From: UBA1141 sp963665155
GTDB taxonomy: Bacteria > Chloroflexota > Dehalococcoidia > Lucifugimonadales > UBA3495
Assembly (NCBI GenBank): GCA_963665155.2
Contig: CAXXFI010000002.1
Span: forward strand, 434,001-498,000
Direction of reading: 5' to 3'
Length of the DNA: 64,000 nt
Made by a program: the position numbers and the translations under genes. Shown here piece after piece: positions 26,139 through 34,130 of this stretch (position 1 is the first letter of the stretch; each line of letters opens with the position of its first letter). The notes under the pieces are model-generated. The model was given only the letters and a program-made list of their open reading frames with translations, did not search any database and had not been told where the DNA came from.

Positions 26139-26894
26139 TTAACTCTCCAGCTTAACTGGGTTGCTCAACGTTCCTATCCCTTCAATCTCGATCTCACAAA
26201 CGTCGCCGTCTTTCATCTCACCGGGCTCCCCTGGGGTACCGGTGTATATCATGTCTCCCGACTCTAGGGTGACGAACTTGGATGTGAACTCAATGATGGT
26301 AGGAATGTCGAATATCAGGTAAGTCGTGCTCTCCTTCTGTACGTCTTTGCCGTTAATCCTGCAGATCAACCTCACGTTGTGAGGGTCTAATTCTGTTTCC
26401 ATGTACGGGCCGGCTGGGGAAAAGGTGTCGGCCGACTTGGCCCGCCACCAATTGCGGTCATCTTGCTGCCAGTCCCGGGCGCTGACGTCGTTGCCACAGG
26501 TGTAGCCCAAAACGTGATTCATGGCGTCGGCCTTGGAAACATTTCGGCACCTGTCTTTGATAATAACTACCAGTTCACCCTCGGCGTCCAACTTGGCCGT
26601 TCCCTTGGGCCTGATGATTGTTTCGCTTGGACCGATAAGGGAGGTTGGCGTCTTGTAGAAGACCATGGGCTCCGCAGGCGGCTGCCGGTCGTGAAGGTGG
26701 CTGGAATAATTTAGTCCAATGGCCAATATCTTGGTTGGCTCACTGGGGGGCAACAGTTGCACATGGTCCAGCGGGTGGGTGTGGTCCGTGATCGTATAAT
26801 CCCCATAGGGACTGGCGCTCAACTCTTTCACCGAGTCGCCATCCACCATTCCGTAGCTAATTTGACCGTGGGCAAGATACCGTGCGATTTTCAT
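26139..26894 (-). CDS. Fumarylacetoacetate hydrolase family protein
   Basis: A 251-residue FAH-superfamily enzyme (hydrolase, decarboxylase or isomerase of 2-oxo acids in aromatic catabolism). Motifs include ILAIGLNYSSHL, the metal-binding E-x-E (DAEGELVVII) region, GYTCGNDVSARDWQ and the late GDMIYTGTPGEPG. Metal ligands appear complete. The substrate cannot be told from sequence. Its leader contains three copies of a 17-bp tandem repeat. It lies downstream of the MDR gene on the same strand, separated by a hairpin. Confidence 0.92.
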   Translation of the reverse strand: MKIARYLAHGQISYGMVDGDSVKELSASPYGDYTITDHTHPLDHVQLLPPSEPTKILAIGLNYSSHLHDRQPPAEPMVFYKTPTSLIGPSETIIRPKGTAKLDAEGELVVIIKDRCRNVSKADAMNHVLGYTCGNDVSARDWQQDDRNWWRAKSADTFSPAGPYMETELDPHNVRLICRINGKDVQKESTTYLIFDIPTIIEFTSKFVTLESGDMIYTGTPGEPGEMKDGDVCEIEIEGIGTLSNPVKLES

Positions 26895-26906
26895 GTTCCT
26901 CTCCTC

Positions 26907-26957
26907 GTTTGTTCTGGTTCCGTGTTTGTTCTAGGTCCGTGTTTGTTCTAGGTCCGT
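26907..26957. repeat. 17-bp tandem triplicate upstream of the FAH gene
   Basis: GTTTGTTCTGGTTCCGT followed by two exact copies of GTTTGTTCTAGGTCCGT. They begin 13 bp before the FAH start codon (26894, minus strand), so they lie in its promoter or leader and could vary its expression by copy number. Confidence 0.9.
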
Positions 26958-27062
26958 TGTGTTTTTTGCCCGGTTTATCTAGGTTTGAATCGTTGCCCGC
27001 TTTCGGAAAGGTCGAACTGATTCAAGTTACTTTTGGCTAATTAGTCAACGCCCCCCATCCTA

Positions 27063-27087
27063 ACCTTCCCCCGAAATAGGGGAAGGT
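27063..27087 (-). terminator. Hairpin downstream of the MDR gene
   Basis: ACCTTCCCC and GGGGAAGGT form a 9-bp stem around a 7-nt loop. There is no clear T tract. It lies between the MDR gene and the FAH gene and may be a terminator or a scattered genomic repeat. Confidence 0.45.
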
Positions 27088-27179
27088 AACAGTTGGTACA
27101 AACCAGTGAGGTGGGTAACACTGTAGCGGTTTAACAAACCGGGTAAGCTCGAAATCATTAGTATCTTAAAGTTGCAGCA

Positions 27180-28211
27180 CTAACTCTCTATGACCAGTTT
27201 GCCGAAAAAGTCCCGGTCGTCCATAGCCTGGTGCGCCTCTCCAACTCGGTCCAAGGGAAATACTTTTCCAACGATTCCATGCAGCGCTCCGTGATTGACC
27301 ACCTTCATCATATCGGCGAAGGTACGGTTGCTGCGGCCACCGCTTCCCATCAGATGCAAGGGCTTCGATTGAAGCAATGACAGGTCCAAGTCGGCTCGAG
27401 CCCCGGAGGTGACACCGGTTATGACCAGCCGCCCTCCTGGTTTGAGGGAGGTCAGATTTTGCTCCCAAACGTCCGCTCCCACGCAGTCAAAGACCAAGTC
27501 CACACCTTTCCCATCGGTCAATTCTTTTACTCGTTGGGCAAAATCCGGCGTCTCCCGGTAGTTGATAACCTCGTCGGCTCCCAACTCCTTGGCTTTTTCA
27601 AGCTTCCACCCGCTTCCCGCCGTGGTAATCACCCGCGCCCCAATCATCTTGGCAATCTGTATCCCCATGCTGCCAACTCCGCTGCCGGCCGCCTGGATCA
27701 GCACATCGTCCACGGGACGAATTTGCGCTTGCGTGACCAAGCAATGCCAAGCAGTATGAAGGGCGATGGGTAGGGCCGCCGCCTCTGTCATGGGCATTGC
27801 GTCGGGAATCTTGTGAGCGTTCACGGCAGGCGCGGTAACGTACTCGGCATGGCCGCCGTCCAAGTCCACCCCTATGCGCTTTCCAGCAGAGCAATCCTGG
27901 TCCCAGCCCATCTGGCATGATTCGCACACGCCGCAAGTGACCCGGTTGTTCAAAATCACCCGGTCTCCCACTTGGAGGTCCGTTTTAACATCGGGACTGA
28001 TGGCGGCAATTTCCCCGGCGATGTCGCAGCCCATGATGCGGGGCAAAGGGCCTCGGTATGACCGGCCTTCCCTCAGATTGAGGTCCAGATGATTCAAAGC
28101 GCTGGCGCGCACCCGCAACAGCACCTCTCCGGGAGCAACCTCCGGATTGGGCCGTTCCCCGTAGGTCAAGGCATCTGTGCCACCATGCTGTTCTATATAG
28201 ACCGCTTTCAT
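27180..28211 (-). CDS. Zinc-binding MDR alcohol dehydrogenase/quinone reductase
   Basis: A 343-residue medium-chain dehydrogenase/reductase. The N-terminal catalytic domain has NHLDLNLREG and GCDIAGEIAA, with the structural zinc cysteines in CGVCESCQMGWDQDC. The Rossmann segment is VLIQAAGSGVGSMGIQIAK. It is probably NADPH-dependent. The mix of alcohol-dehydrogenase zinc ligands and a quinone-reductase-like core leaves the substrate open. The start at 28211 sits right after a duplicated 10-mer that contains the GGAG ribosome-binding sequence. Confidence 0.92.
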   Translation of the reverse strand: MKAVYIEQHGGTDALTYGERPNPEVAPGEVLLRVRASALNHLDLNLREGRSYRGPLPRIMGCDIAGEIAAISPDVKTDLQVGDRVILNNRVTCGVCESCQMGWDQDCSAGKRIGVDLDGGHAEYVTAPAVNAHKIPDAMPMTEAAALPIALHTAWHCLVTQAQIRPVDDVLIQAAGSGVGSMGIQIAKMIGARVITTAGSGWKLEKAKELGADEVINYRETPDFAQRVKELTDGKGVDLVFDCVGADVWEQNLTSLKPGGRLVITGVTSGARADLDLSLLQSKPLHLMGSGGRSNRTFADMMKVVNHGALHGIVGKVFPLDRVGEAHQAMDDRDFFGKLVIES

Positions 28212-28230
28212 TGACTCTCCTTGACTCTCC
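28211..28230. repeat. 10-bp tandem duplication at the MDR start
   Basis: TTGACTCTCC occurs twice in direct succession, which on the minus strand gives two GGAG ribosome-binding sequences immediately before the MDR start codon. Confidence 0.85.
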
Positions 28231-28531
28231 TTTTCTTGAAGCGAGGCCGGATGAAACGAGGCGAGCCGAATACCTCATAGATTGGCTCTCCGGACCAGCA
28301 TCCAAATCTTACCCCCACGGCAAAGTCTAGTCAAAGCTACATACACGTGCTGCCGTGAGCGCCCGATTTGAGAAGTGTGGGACTTGATTGTTATTCCCCG
28401 GGTCGCCACCTTGCTGACCGCTGACTGCCACCTGCGTTGACGCTTATTGGGTCCTCCGCTACACTTCGCCCACCGTCGGGACTCTCAAATCCCAGCGGCA
28501 GACGAAACCGCATTTAACAAAGGGATGCCGG

Positions 28532-29311
28532 ATGCCGGATGATGGTCGGCCAGGGGACAGCGCAACAGAGTTGGCCTTCTTGCAGGCTCTCAGAGAGATC
28601 AAAACTCACTATCGACATTTTATCTGGGAATCTCAGCTCTGGACCCAAGTCGGTCCCCACCGTAGTCCCTACCGTTCGATGATCCTCTTTGGGCTGAGCG
28701 CCCGGACCAGGGACAAGCTCTTGGTGGAAACCTGCCGTCGGTTTTTCCTTCATTTCCCCGACGCATTGTCTCTGATGGAACAATGGCCCGCCCAAAGACC
28801 GGTAACCGAATCCATCGTGAGAAAAGGCCAGATCGCTTTTATCGAATCTTTGGCAGCTAACTTGAAGGTATGGGGAGGCGAGCTCCCCAAAGACAAAACG
28901 CGCCTGCTGGAAATCGTGGGTGTAGGCGAAAAAATTGCCGAGTGCGTTTTGGCCTACGGATGGGGCATTGAAGCTCTGCCTTTGGATGGAAATGGCTGCC
29001 GATTGAATCAAAGGCTCATGGGACTGCCGGACCTGGCGAAGCAGTGGGACGCAGCCTTAATACGTGACACCCTTAAAGAGACCTTTCGGAAACACCGGAG
29101 GTGGATGGATAACCAGGAAATATCCATGGTAGACATCCACGAGTTGCTCAGGCTTCACAGTCAGTTGATTTGCGGCAAAGGGCCGGATTGTCAGAATTGC
29201 CCGGTAACCCGGTACCTTTCCCGGCGACGGGAGTTCCTGGGCTGCGATCCGCCCGAGCACGAAAACCTCTGGAACGACTGGAGAGAACTGATCCTAGCTC
29301 CGGAAGAATAG
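28532..29311 (+). CDS. HhH-GPD family DNA glycosylase/lyase
   Basis: A 259-residue endonuclease III-like protein. The helix-hairpin-helix is LLEIVGVGEKIAECVL with the lyase-type Lys in GVGEK, and a catalytic Asp candidate lies in LPLDGNGCRLNQR. The C-terminal iron-sulfur loop is altered: the cysteines are C-x5-C-x2-C and the fourth ligand is not at the usual +5 position, so the [4Fe-4S] cluster may be incomplete. It probably repairs oxidised bases or acts as a related nuclease. ATG 28532 has AAAGGG at about 8 nt; it is just upstream of an IS3 element. Confidence 0.75.
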   Translation: MPDDGRPGDSATELAFLQALREIKTHYRHFIWESQLWTQVGPHRSPYRSMILFGLSARTRDKLLVETCRRFFLHFPDALSLMEQWPAQRPVTESIVRKGQIAFIESLAANLKVWGGELPKDKTRLLEIVGVGEKIAECVLAYGWGIEALPLDGNGCRLNQRLMGLPDLAKQWDAALIRDTLKETFRKHRRWMDNQEISMVDIHELLRLHSQLICGKGPDCQNCPVTRYLSRRREFLGCDPPEHENLWNDWRELILAPEE

Positions 29312-29351
29312 CAATCAGCATCTGACCTTACCCCGAAGTTAGTATCATTGG

Positions 29352-30166
29352 CTAGTAGAGTCCAGCCATAGAGCCAGCAAACTCTTTGGGCGTTTTACCC
29401 TTCAGGGAACTGTGGGGCCTGACCTCGTTGTAGTCCTGCCGCCAGTTCTCTATGATCTCCCTGGCATGCCTTACACTCATGAACCAGTTGATGTTCAAGC
29501 ATTCGTCGCGTAGTCGGCCGTTGAAGCTCTCAGCAAAGGCGTTCTCTACCGGCTTGCCAGGACGTATAAAGCTTAACTTGATGCCCCTCCGATAGGCCAC
29601 TCATCCATGGCCTTGCTTGCGAACTCCGGGCCGTTGTCCACAGTGATCACCTCAGGTAGTCCCCGTGTCTCTTCCAGTCTCTCCAGGACTCCCACCACTC
29701 TGGCGCCTCCCAGAGAGGTATCTACCTCGATGGCTGGGCACTCCCGTGAATAGTCGTCCACTATGGCCAATGCCCGGAAGCGCCGACCGGTCACAGTGCT
29801 ATCAGAGACAAAGTCCATGGACCACCTCTGATTAGGACGTACAGGAGATGGAATGGTCTCCCGGACCCCTGCCGCCCCTTTGCGCCTCCTCTTCTTCCTG
29901 AGCGCAAGCCCCTCTTCACTGTAGATGCGCTCTGTACGCTTGTGATTGATCACCAGGCCTTCTCTCTTCAGCATGATGTGCAACCTGGGACTGCCAAAGC
30001 GCTTCCTCTCCCATGCCAGCTCACGCATTCTGCGACGCAGGACAGCATCATCACCCTGCTTCGACTTGTACCGATAGACCGAGGGTGAGATACCAGTAAG
30101 CAGACAGGCCCTCCTCTCACTCAGCCCAAGACTCTCTATGGCATATGCCGCTGCCATCTTCCTCAC
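29352..30166 (-). pseudogene. IS3 OrfB transposase, frameshifted
   Basis: The DDE (rve) transposase of the IS. It begins with RKMAAAYAIES after the frameshift site, has the HTH-like SERRACLLTG and catalytic D in WSMDFVSD, the second D in ITVDNGPEF, and the final E in NAFAESFNGRLRDECLN. A missing G near 29597 (GAGTGGCC in place of GAGTGGGCC) splits it after ASKAMDEW; restoring it continues as AYRRGIKLSFIRPG. The lesion lies between the second and third acidic residues, so the assembled copy cannot be active. Confidence 0.85.
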
Positions 30167-30174
30167 CTTGGGCT

Positions 30175-30441
30175 TCAGAAGTTTTTTGCCAGCAACTCCT
30201 TCAGAGACCAGTTGTCCAACGCCTGCTGGGCCACAATCTGCTTCAGGCGCCGGTTCTCTTCCTCAACGGACCTTAGCCTCTTCAACTCGTTCAACGTCAG
30301 CCCGGCGTACTTGGCTTTCCACTTGTAGAAGGTGCCTTCGCTCATGCCGTGCCTGCGGCACAGCTCCCCTGTCTTGGCCCCTGCCTCTGCCTCGTTCAGG
30401 ACCCCTATGATCTGCTCCTCTGTGTACCTCTTCCGTGCCAT
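30175..30441 (-). CDS. IS3 OrfA (HTH DNA-binding subunit)
   Basis: An 88-residue IS3 OrfA with a helix-turn-helix (TGELCRRHGMSEGTFYKWKAKY) and a leucine-zipper-like coil (LKRLRSVEEENRRLKQIV). It reads MARKRYTEEQIIGVLNEA at the start. It ends at an A AAA AAC slippery heptamer (minus strand; plus 30181-30187), where a -1 shift would join it to OrfB to make OrfAB, as established for IS3 elements. Confidence 0.9.
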   Translation of the reverse strand: MARKRYTEEQIIGVLNEAEAGAKTGELCRRHGMSEGTFYKWKAKYAGLTLNELKRLRSVEEENRRLKQIVAQQALDNWSLKELLAKNF

Positions 30442-30737
30442 GAGCCCTCCTTACTATGTCCTATTTTACCCGGAGGACTCTCTTTGCCACTGTTTCTGTT
30501 TTCGGGGGTAAGGTCACATCCACAAGGAAACCCGGAATATGCAACCGGTACATTGAGCTAGTTTCCGAGTAGGCCAAGGCGGGACGCAACGATTCATGAC
30601 GTCCCTTTGGGCAGAACTAGCGAGTTGAAAGAACCCGTCGCCTTTTTGTAATACGAGATTGTGATACCGACGACCGAAGCTCTATATTTTCGACTGGCTC
30701 TCCTTCAAGCTATCTCCACCTTGTGCTGCTTATAGCT

Positions 30738-30920
30738 CTAACTAGACTCTGCGGCAAGCCGCAAAATAAGCACTGGTTGGGACCCGAATGCCGGAGGGGA
30801 AATTTGCATGTCGACTACTTCCCACCCTTCCTTTTCTTTCTCCTCAATTCGTTCATTCACCTCGGTTTCTTTCTTCTCTGGGGTACCTCCCAATCCACGA
30901 ATCAATAACATCGTCCGCAT
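30738..30920 (-). CDS. Small hypothetical protein (DUF4177-like)
   Basis: A 60-residue protein with an excellent ribosome site (GGAGG, 8 nt before ATG 30920). The pattern of a charged helix followed by KEGWEVVDMQI resembles DUF4177-type small proteins, in which a GWE-hydrophobic strand is typical. It is acidic in the middle. It is far from other genes, between the IS and the hypothetical membrane protein. Function unknown. Confidence 0.55.
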   Translation of the reverse strand: MRTMLLIRGLGGTPEKKETEVNERIEEKEKEGWEVVDMQISPPAFGSQPVLILRLAAESS

Positions 30921-31231
30921 AATGATTTCCTCCGATTAAATGCTCTCTATGTACACAGTTGTTGCAGTTGCTTCAACTGTACCTAATGCATCCCTTGGTT
31001 GTAACCAGGTATTAGCAGGGTTGTGGCATCGTCTAAAATGACTAGGCTAGCTGGAATTAGGTTGAGGTGACGCTTTAGGTTGGAAGCCGACGTGCCCAGT
31101 TCACGAAGGCGGATTCACCGGTGTTCCAATAGCCAGTTGAATGACCCGAGTGAACGCAAACACATCTGCCATGTGTATTCGAACGATAGTAAGATGGCTA
31201 GGGTATGGCGGAAAACTGACGGAAACTTCGC
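30921..31231. other. Non-coding gap
   Basis: These 311 bases, between two minus-strand hypothetical genes, hold no recognisable gene, repeat or terminator. They must contain the promoter of the small protein. Confidence 0.45.
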
Positions 31232-31744
31232 CTACTGACTAGCAGATTCAGTGGTTGCGCTTGAAAATTTAAACGGATTAAACTGTGCATCCGGTACTTG
31301 ATTATCCATCCATTCCTGGAATTTGGGGCTGAACGACTGTCTCCGCGCTCTGTAATACTGCTGACAGCCACCGGTAGTTAGGAAACTGCTTAAATGATGT
31401 TCCCAAGCCATCCAAATGCTCGGGTCTAATGCGCCATTCAGATACTGAAAATGCAGATTTTCAGCGATCTTAATAAGGTTTAATGTGTACGCTCCAAACT
31501 GGGCGGATTCATCTTCAGACATTGTGTCCAGCCCGCCCAACCCTTTACGAAACACCTGCCTCACCGAAGAGTCACTAATAAAGAGGTAGTTCCATTCTCG
31601 GATGGCTGCGATTGCGCCGGCAGTTGCGCCAAGTTTCACGCCACTGGTATTCTGGCGAACTTGAGCCGCCAAGTAGACCAGCGATAGTACTACCGCCAAG
31701 GCTCCGACAGCCTGACCGAGGGCACCTACAGCTTCCCAATTCAT
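31232..31744 (-). CDS. Hypothetical membrane-anchored protein
   Basis: A 170-residue protein with a single N-terminal transmembrane segment (ALGQAVGALAVVLSLVYLA) followed by a soluble helical domain (WNYLFISDSSVRQVFRKGL, then QYYRARRQSFSPKFQEWMD). Proteins with this layout are common in bacteria and unassigned. ATG 31744 follows GAGGAGG at 3 nt and is preferred over a codon seven residues upstream. It flanks the response-regulator remnant at the left end of the integrated element. Confidence 0.65.
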   Translation of the reverse strand: MNWEAVGALGQAVGALAVVLSLVYLAAQVRQNTSGVKLGATAGAIAAIREWNYLFISDSSVRQVFRKGLGGLDTMSEDESAQFGAYTLNLIKIAENLHFQYLNGALDPSIWMAWEHHLSSFLTTGGCQQYYRARRQSFSPKFQEWMDNQVPDAQFNPFKFSSATTESASQ

Positions 31745-31811
31745 AATCCTCCTCGCCTCGTTCAATTCGTGTAAGGAGTATATCCCGACGATTGGACGTG
31801 CATAATGGTGG

Positions 31812-31892
31812 GTGGAATCAGGTTATAAAGAGAGAGAATATCTGAGTCTGATAGCCAAGGACGAGTTCAGCGGGTGGTCCTACCTGCTCAAG
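31812..31892 (+). pseudogene. Response-regulator fragment left of the provirus
   Basis: About 27 codons read VESGYKEREYLSLIAKDEFS and then GWSYLLK, which matches the end of the receiver domain in NarL/LuxR-type regulators. The reading frame runs to the junction CTGCTCAA and resumes exactly at 49306 with LLKQTVSDADSL. Everything before this stretch in the regulator, including the phosphoacceptor Asp, is missing: a stop (31803) lies upstream, so the regulator is truncated further as well as interrupted. Confidence 0.75.
31884..31891. other. attL core
   Basis: CTGCTCAA, shared with 49306-49313. It falls in the Leu-Leu-Lys codons of the regulator. Short identity of this sort is usual for large serine integrase crossovers. 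Only the 8-bp identity and frame restoration define it; the exact crossover dinucleotide is unknown. Confidence 0.75.
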
Positions 31893-32046
31893 CACGCTAA
31901 TCTTTACAGGACACTTCATTATTCGGGGATGGGGAGCTTGTCCCTTAGCGCCTCCCCCACTTCCTGAGCAGAAGCAGCAAGTCGTTTTGTTCCTCGACCT
32001 ATCCCCCGAAACCTTCCGGTGATAGTCGCTGAGGGGAGCGGTCAGA

Positions 32047-32310
32047 TCAGCAGCTAAAAAACTTTGCCCAGCCCTTTTTTAGCTCAACTGCCGCTTCCCA
32101 AGCTTCTTTCAATTCCGGTATCCGGTCCCATAGGCAACCAACACAAAATGGCGGCAGCTTGGCTTTACCCGTGAAAATTGAAACGGAATGAATATCGCAA
32201 TAATCTATCTGACAAACCGGGCATGGTTGCCCTCCGGAATAATCGGGCTCCGCCGGGTTTTCGCATCCGTCACTGTCACACATCCTTATAGTGACTGTTT
32301 GTTCGCTCAT
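32047..32310 (-). CDS. Cys-rich provirus protein
   Basis: An 87-residue protein with eight cysteines (including CDSDGCENPAEP, CPVCQIDYC and FCVGC) and H in CDIHS, consistent with two zinc-binding knuckles. ATG 32310 is supported by AGGAG at 8 nt; upstream open frame is overlap with the next gene. It is the last gene in the minus-strand arm of the element. No known family; possibly a nucleic-acid-binding or regulatory protein. Confidence 0.6.
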   Translation of the reverse strand: MSEQTVTIRMCDSDGCENPAEPDYSGGQPCPVCQIDYCDIHSVSIFTGKAKLPPFCVGCLWDRIPELKEAWEAAVELKKGWAKFFSC

Positions 32311-32321
32311 ACCGTAAGCTC

Positions 32322-32534
32322 CTAAATCTGGTGAATCCGCTCGTGGTTCGAGAGTCCGCGCCGGGACTTTGCGGGCCCGTAGGGACAATCCTTGCAGTAC
32401 AGCGAAGGCAGTCGCCGGGGAATTCGGTTGACGGGCGGTAAGTAGACCACTCCGCAATTGGGGCAGGTAGGATTGGCTTCCCGGTCCCACTTGTGGCGGC
32501 TGGAACAACTCGGGCATCTACCTAGATCGGACAT
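32322..32534 (-). CDS. Zinc-finger provirus protein
   Basis: A 70-residue protein with C-x2-C pairs at CPSC, CPNC and CKDC and a final H-x3-H (SNHERIH), so two fingers: a zinc ribbon followed by a classical C2H2-like finger (CKDC with HERIH). C2H2-type fingers are unusual in bacteria but occur in viruses. ATG 32534 follows a GGAGG-containing site. It is probably DNA-binding and part of the minus-strand regulatory arm. Confidence 0.6.
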   Translation of the reverse strand: MSDLGRCPSCSSRHKWDREANPTCPNCGVVYLPPVNRIPRRLPSLYCKDCPYGPAKSRRGLSNHERIHQI

Positions 32535-32546
32535 TCCCCATCCCTC

Positions 32547-32681
32547 CTATGAGCCAGATAACACAAAGGCTTGGAGCGCGGCACCCGCAAATCCGGCGAT
32601 CACCAGGTGGCCCAGCCACACCGCACCCAGAACGAACCAAACCCGCTTCGGGACCATCTTCAAGAGCACTTTAATGGGCAT
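32547..32681 (-). CDS. 44-residue single-span membrane protein
   Basis: A 44-residue protein with a basic N-terminus (MPIKVLLKMVPKRVW) and one transmembrane helix (FVLGAVWLGHLVIAGFAGA). Its ATG overlaps the stop of the ATPase gene as TAATG, implying translational coupling. Small membrane proteins coded beside a packaging ATPase fit membrane-containing viruses such as PRD1. There is no homology evidence. Confidence 0.55.
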   Translation of the reverse strand: MPIKVLLKMVPKRVWFVLGAVWLGHLVIAGFAGAALQAFVLSGS

Positions 32682-33316
32682 TACTTCACCGCCTGTAGGC
32701 GCGGCGCAGGTCCTTTCTCCCCTTCCGCTGGCATCCGGTCCTGGGGGAACTTCAGCATGGCCTTATTCCAGGTGTCATCCCGCAAGCTGAAATGGATAAA
32801 CTCCCGGTCCCTGAGATTCTCGATGGCCACCTTGGCGTCTTTGGTACCGAACTCTCCCAAGATGGTCCTGGTTTTCAACCCAGGCCGGAAAAAGACGATG
32901 TTCTGGGCCAGGTCCCAGTAGTTCTTGGTGATGTGCTGAATCCGCTGGCTAATGGCCACGATACCGACCCCAAAATTCCGACCTCGGTTAATCATCGCCA
33001 TGGTGTCTTCGCCAATGGCCTTGCCCTCGGGCATATACCTTTGGGCTTCCTCAACAAACAGGGTGACGTTGCCTCGGGCCATCACCTGCTTGGCCAAAGC
33101 GTTGAATTCCTCTGCTGGGCTCGTGTCTTTGGGGACGTAGCGGCACTTGTCCGGGAACTGGCCGTATTGGTCCAAGGGGTCCACGATCAGCAGACGGTCC
33201 TCGGGAATCAAGGTGGCCAGGTACATGGTGAAAACCGATTTGCCGGTGCCCGGTTGGCCGGTTACGGCTATCCGGTCGTCGGTCTTGAAGTTAAACGGGC
33301 CCCTTTTCCTCGGCAT
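32681..33316 (-). CDS. HerA/FtsK-type packaging-like ATPase
   Basis: A 211-residue P-loop ATPase. Walker A is GQPGTGKS (20-27); Walker B is TLFVEEA with E89/E90; a Q124-R125 in VAISQRIQHI fits the sensor/arginine-finger region of HerA-FtsK ATPases. Its small size and lack of membrane or gamma domains match viral genome-packaging ATPases of the PRD1/A32 group better than FtsK or terminase. ATG 33316 has AGGAAGGGA upstream. Its gene sits in the operon with small membrane proteins and the HTH regulator. Packaging is an inference. Confidence 0.7.
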   Translation of the reverse strand: MPRKRGPFNFKTDDRIAVTGQPGTGKSVFTMYLATLIPEDRLLIVDPLDQYGQFPDKCRYVPKDTSPAEEFNALAKQVMARGNVTLFVEEAQRYMPEGKAIGEDTMAMINRGRNFGVGIVAISQRIQHITKNYWDLAQNIVFFRPGLKTRTILGEFGTKDAKVAIENLRDREFIHFSLRDDTWNKAMLKFPQDRMPAEGEKGPAPRLQAVK

Positions 33317-33373
33317 CTGTCCCTTCCTCACTTTGGTCGGCTCTAACTTCGGCCAACGCCAGTTCCAATCTGG

Positions 33374-33613
33374 CTATGATCGAGGCTTGTAGCTCGGGTC
33401 CTGGTCGATGGTCTCAGCCACGTCGATGATCTGGTCTTCCATCCCTTCAAGGAACGCCTTGACCATCATTCCTATGCCATCGTCCAATTGGCCCATTCGG
33501 GACTTCACCTCTTCGACGTACAGATCCCAAGCCAAGCGACCGAAAGGCGTAGTTAGTTGGGGCTGTCTGGTTAATTTGGCCTGTCTGGCCACCTGTCCTG
33601 GATTAGCCATCAT
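33374..33613 (-). CDS. Hypothetical provirus protein (helical)
   Basis: A 79-residue soluble protein with an amphipathic C-terminal helix (VEEVKSRMGQLDDGIGMMVK). It overlaps the upstream gene by about 11 nt and may start at the ATG at 33613 or 33610. It has no recognised family. A coiled-coil partner role in the minus-strand operon is possible. Confidence 0.5.
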   Translation of the reverse strand: MMANPGQVARQAKLTRQPQLTTPFGRLAWDLYVEEVKSRMGQLDDGIGMMVKAFLEGMEDQIIDVAETIDQDPSYKPRS

Positions 33614-34130
33614 AGTCACTCGTCCCGGATTCAGCCGGTCCGTCCGACAAGGCATCGGACAATTCGCCTATGTCCGGAGGCTGGTCAGTTTGAGTTGGTG
33701 CTTGAGGTTGTGGGCGAGGTTGCGGTGTGCCATCAGCGGCCAGCGGCGGTTTCCCGGACCTTCGCCACATGACGTACCCCATTGCCTTACCCGCCACTAT
33801 GCCCGCAGCAAGCAAAAGAACGTTTATCGCGGGCGTGAATTCCAGCCCCAGATCGGCAATAGCTTGGGAGAGGGTGTCGGCTTCCTCCGGAGTGAACGCA
33901 AAACGAGGATATTCGGTAATGTCGGCAATGGCCCGGCTACCGGTTAGCAGCGGGAATTTCACCACGCTGGCCGGAAGAGGAACCTTCTTCTCGCCTTTCT
34001 TTTCCTTGGTATCCTCGCCAGCTCCATCTGCGGTGGTAGCCCCGCCAGCGTCCGTTGGTGGACGTGGCGGAAGTTGGGCGGGGTTGTCCTGGACGTGGAT
34101 GCCGGATGCGCCTAGGTTCTCCAGAGTCAT
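33603..34130 (-). CDS. Single-span membrane protein of the provirus
   Basis: A 175-residue protein with one transmembrane helix (INVLLLAAGIVAGKAMGYVMW, around residues 102-122) between a Lys/Glu-rich N-terminal domain and a Pro/Gln-rich tail. It is coupled to the HTH gene by a TAATG overlap. The low-complexity tails and single span suit an internal-membrane virion protein or a host-membrane regulator. No family. Confidence 0.55.
   Translation of the reverse strand: MTLENLGASGIHVQDNPAQLPPRPPTDAGGATTADGAGEDTKEKKGEKKVPLPASVVKFPLLTGSRAIADITEYPRFAFTPEEADTLSQAIADLGLEFTPAINVLLLAAGIVAGKAMGYVMWRRSGKPPLAADGTPQPRPQPQAPTQTDQPPDIGELSDALSDGPAESGTSDYDG

Larger units (their letters stand above)
29323..30516 (-). 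mobile_element. IS3-family element, IS407 group
   Basis: A complete element of 1,194 bp. The terminal inverted repeats begin TGACCTTACCCC (29323) and, on the other strand, TGACCTTACCCCC (30516). A 4-bp target duplication, CATC, flanks it at 29319-29322 and 30517-30520, which matches the IS407 group of IS3. It encodes OrfA and OrfB on the minus strand, read through an A6C slippery site. OrfB has a 1-nt lesion, so this copy is probably inactive as assembled. Confidence 0.93.

Noticed and set aside
33332..33373. Small extra minus-strand open frame between the ATPase and the 79-residue gene
   Set aside because: No ATG or credible start; likely just the leader of the ATPase gene.
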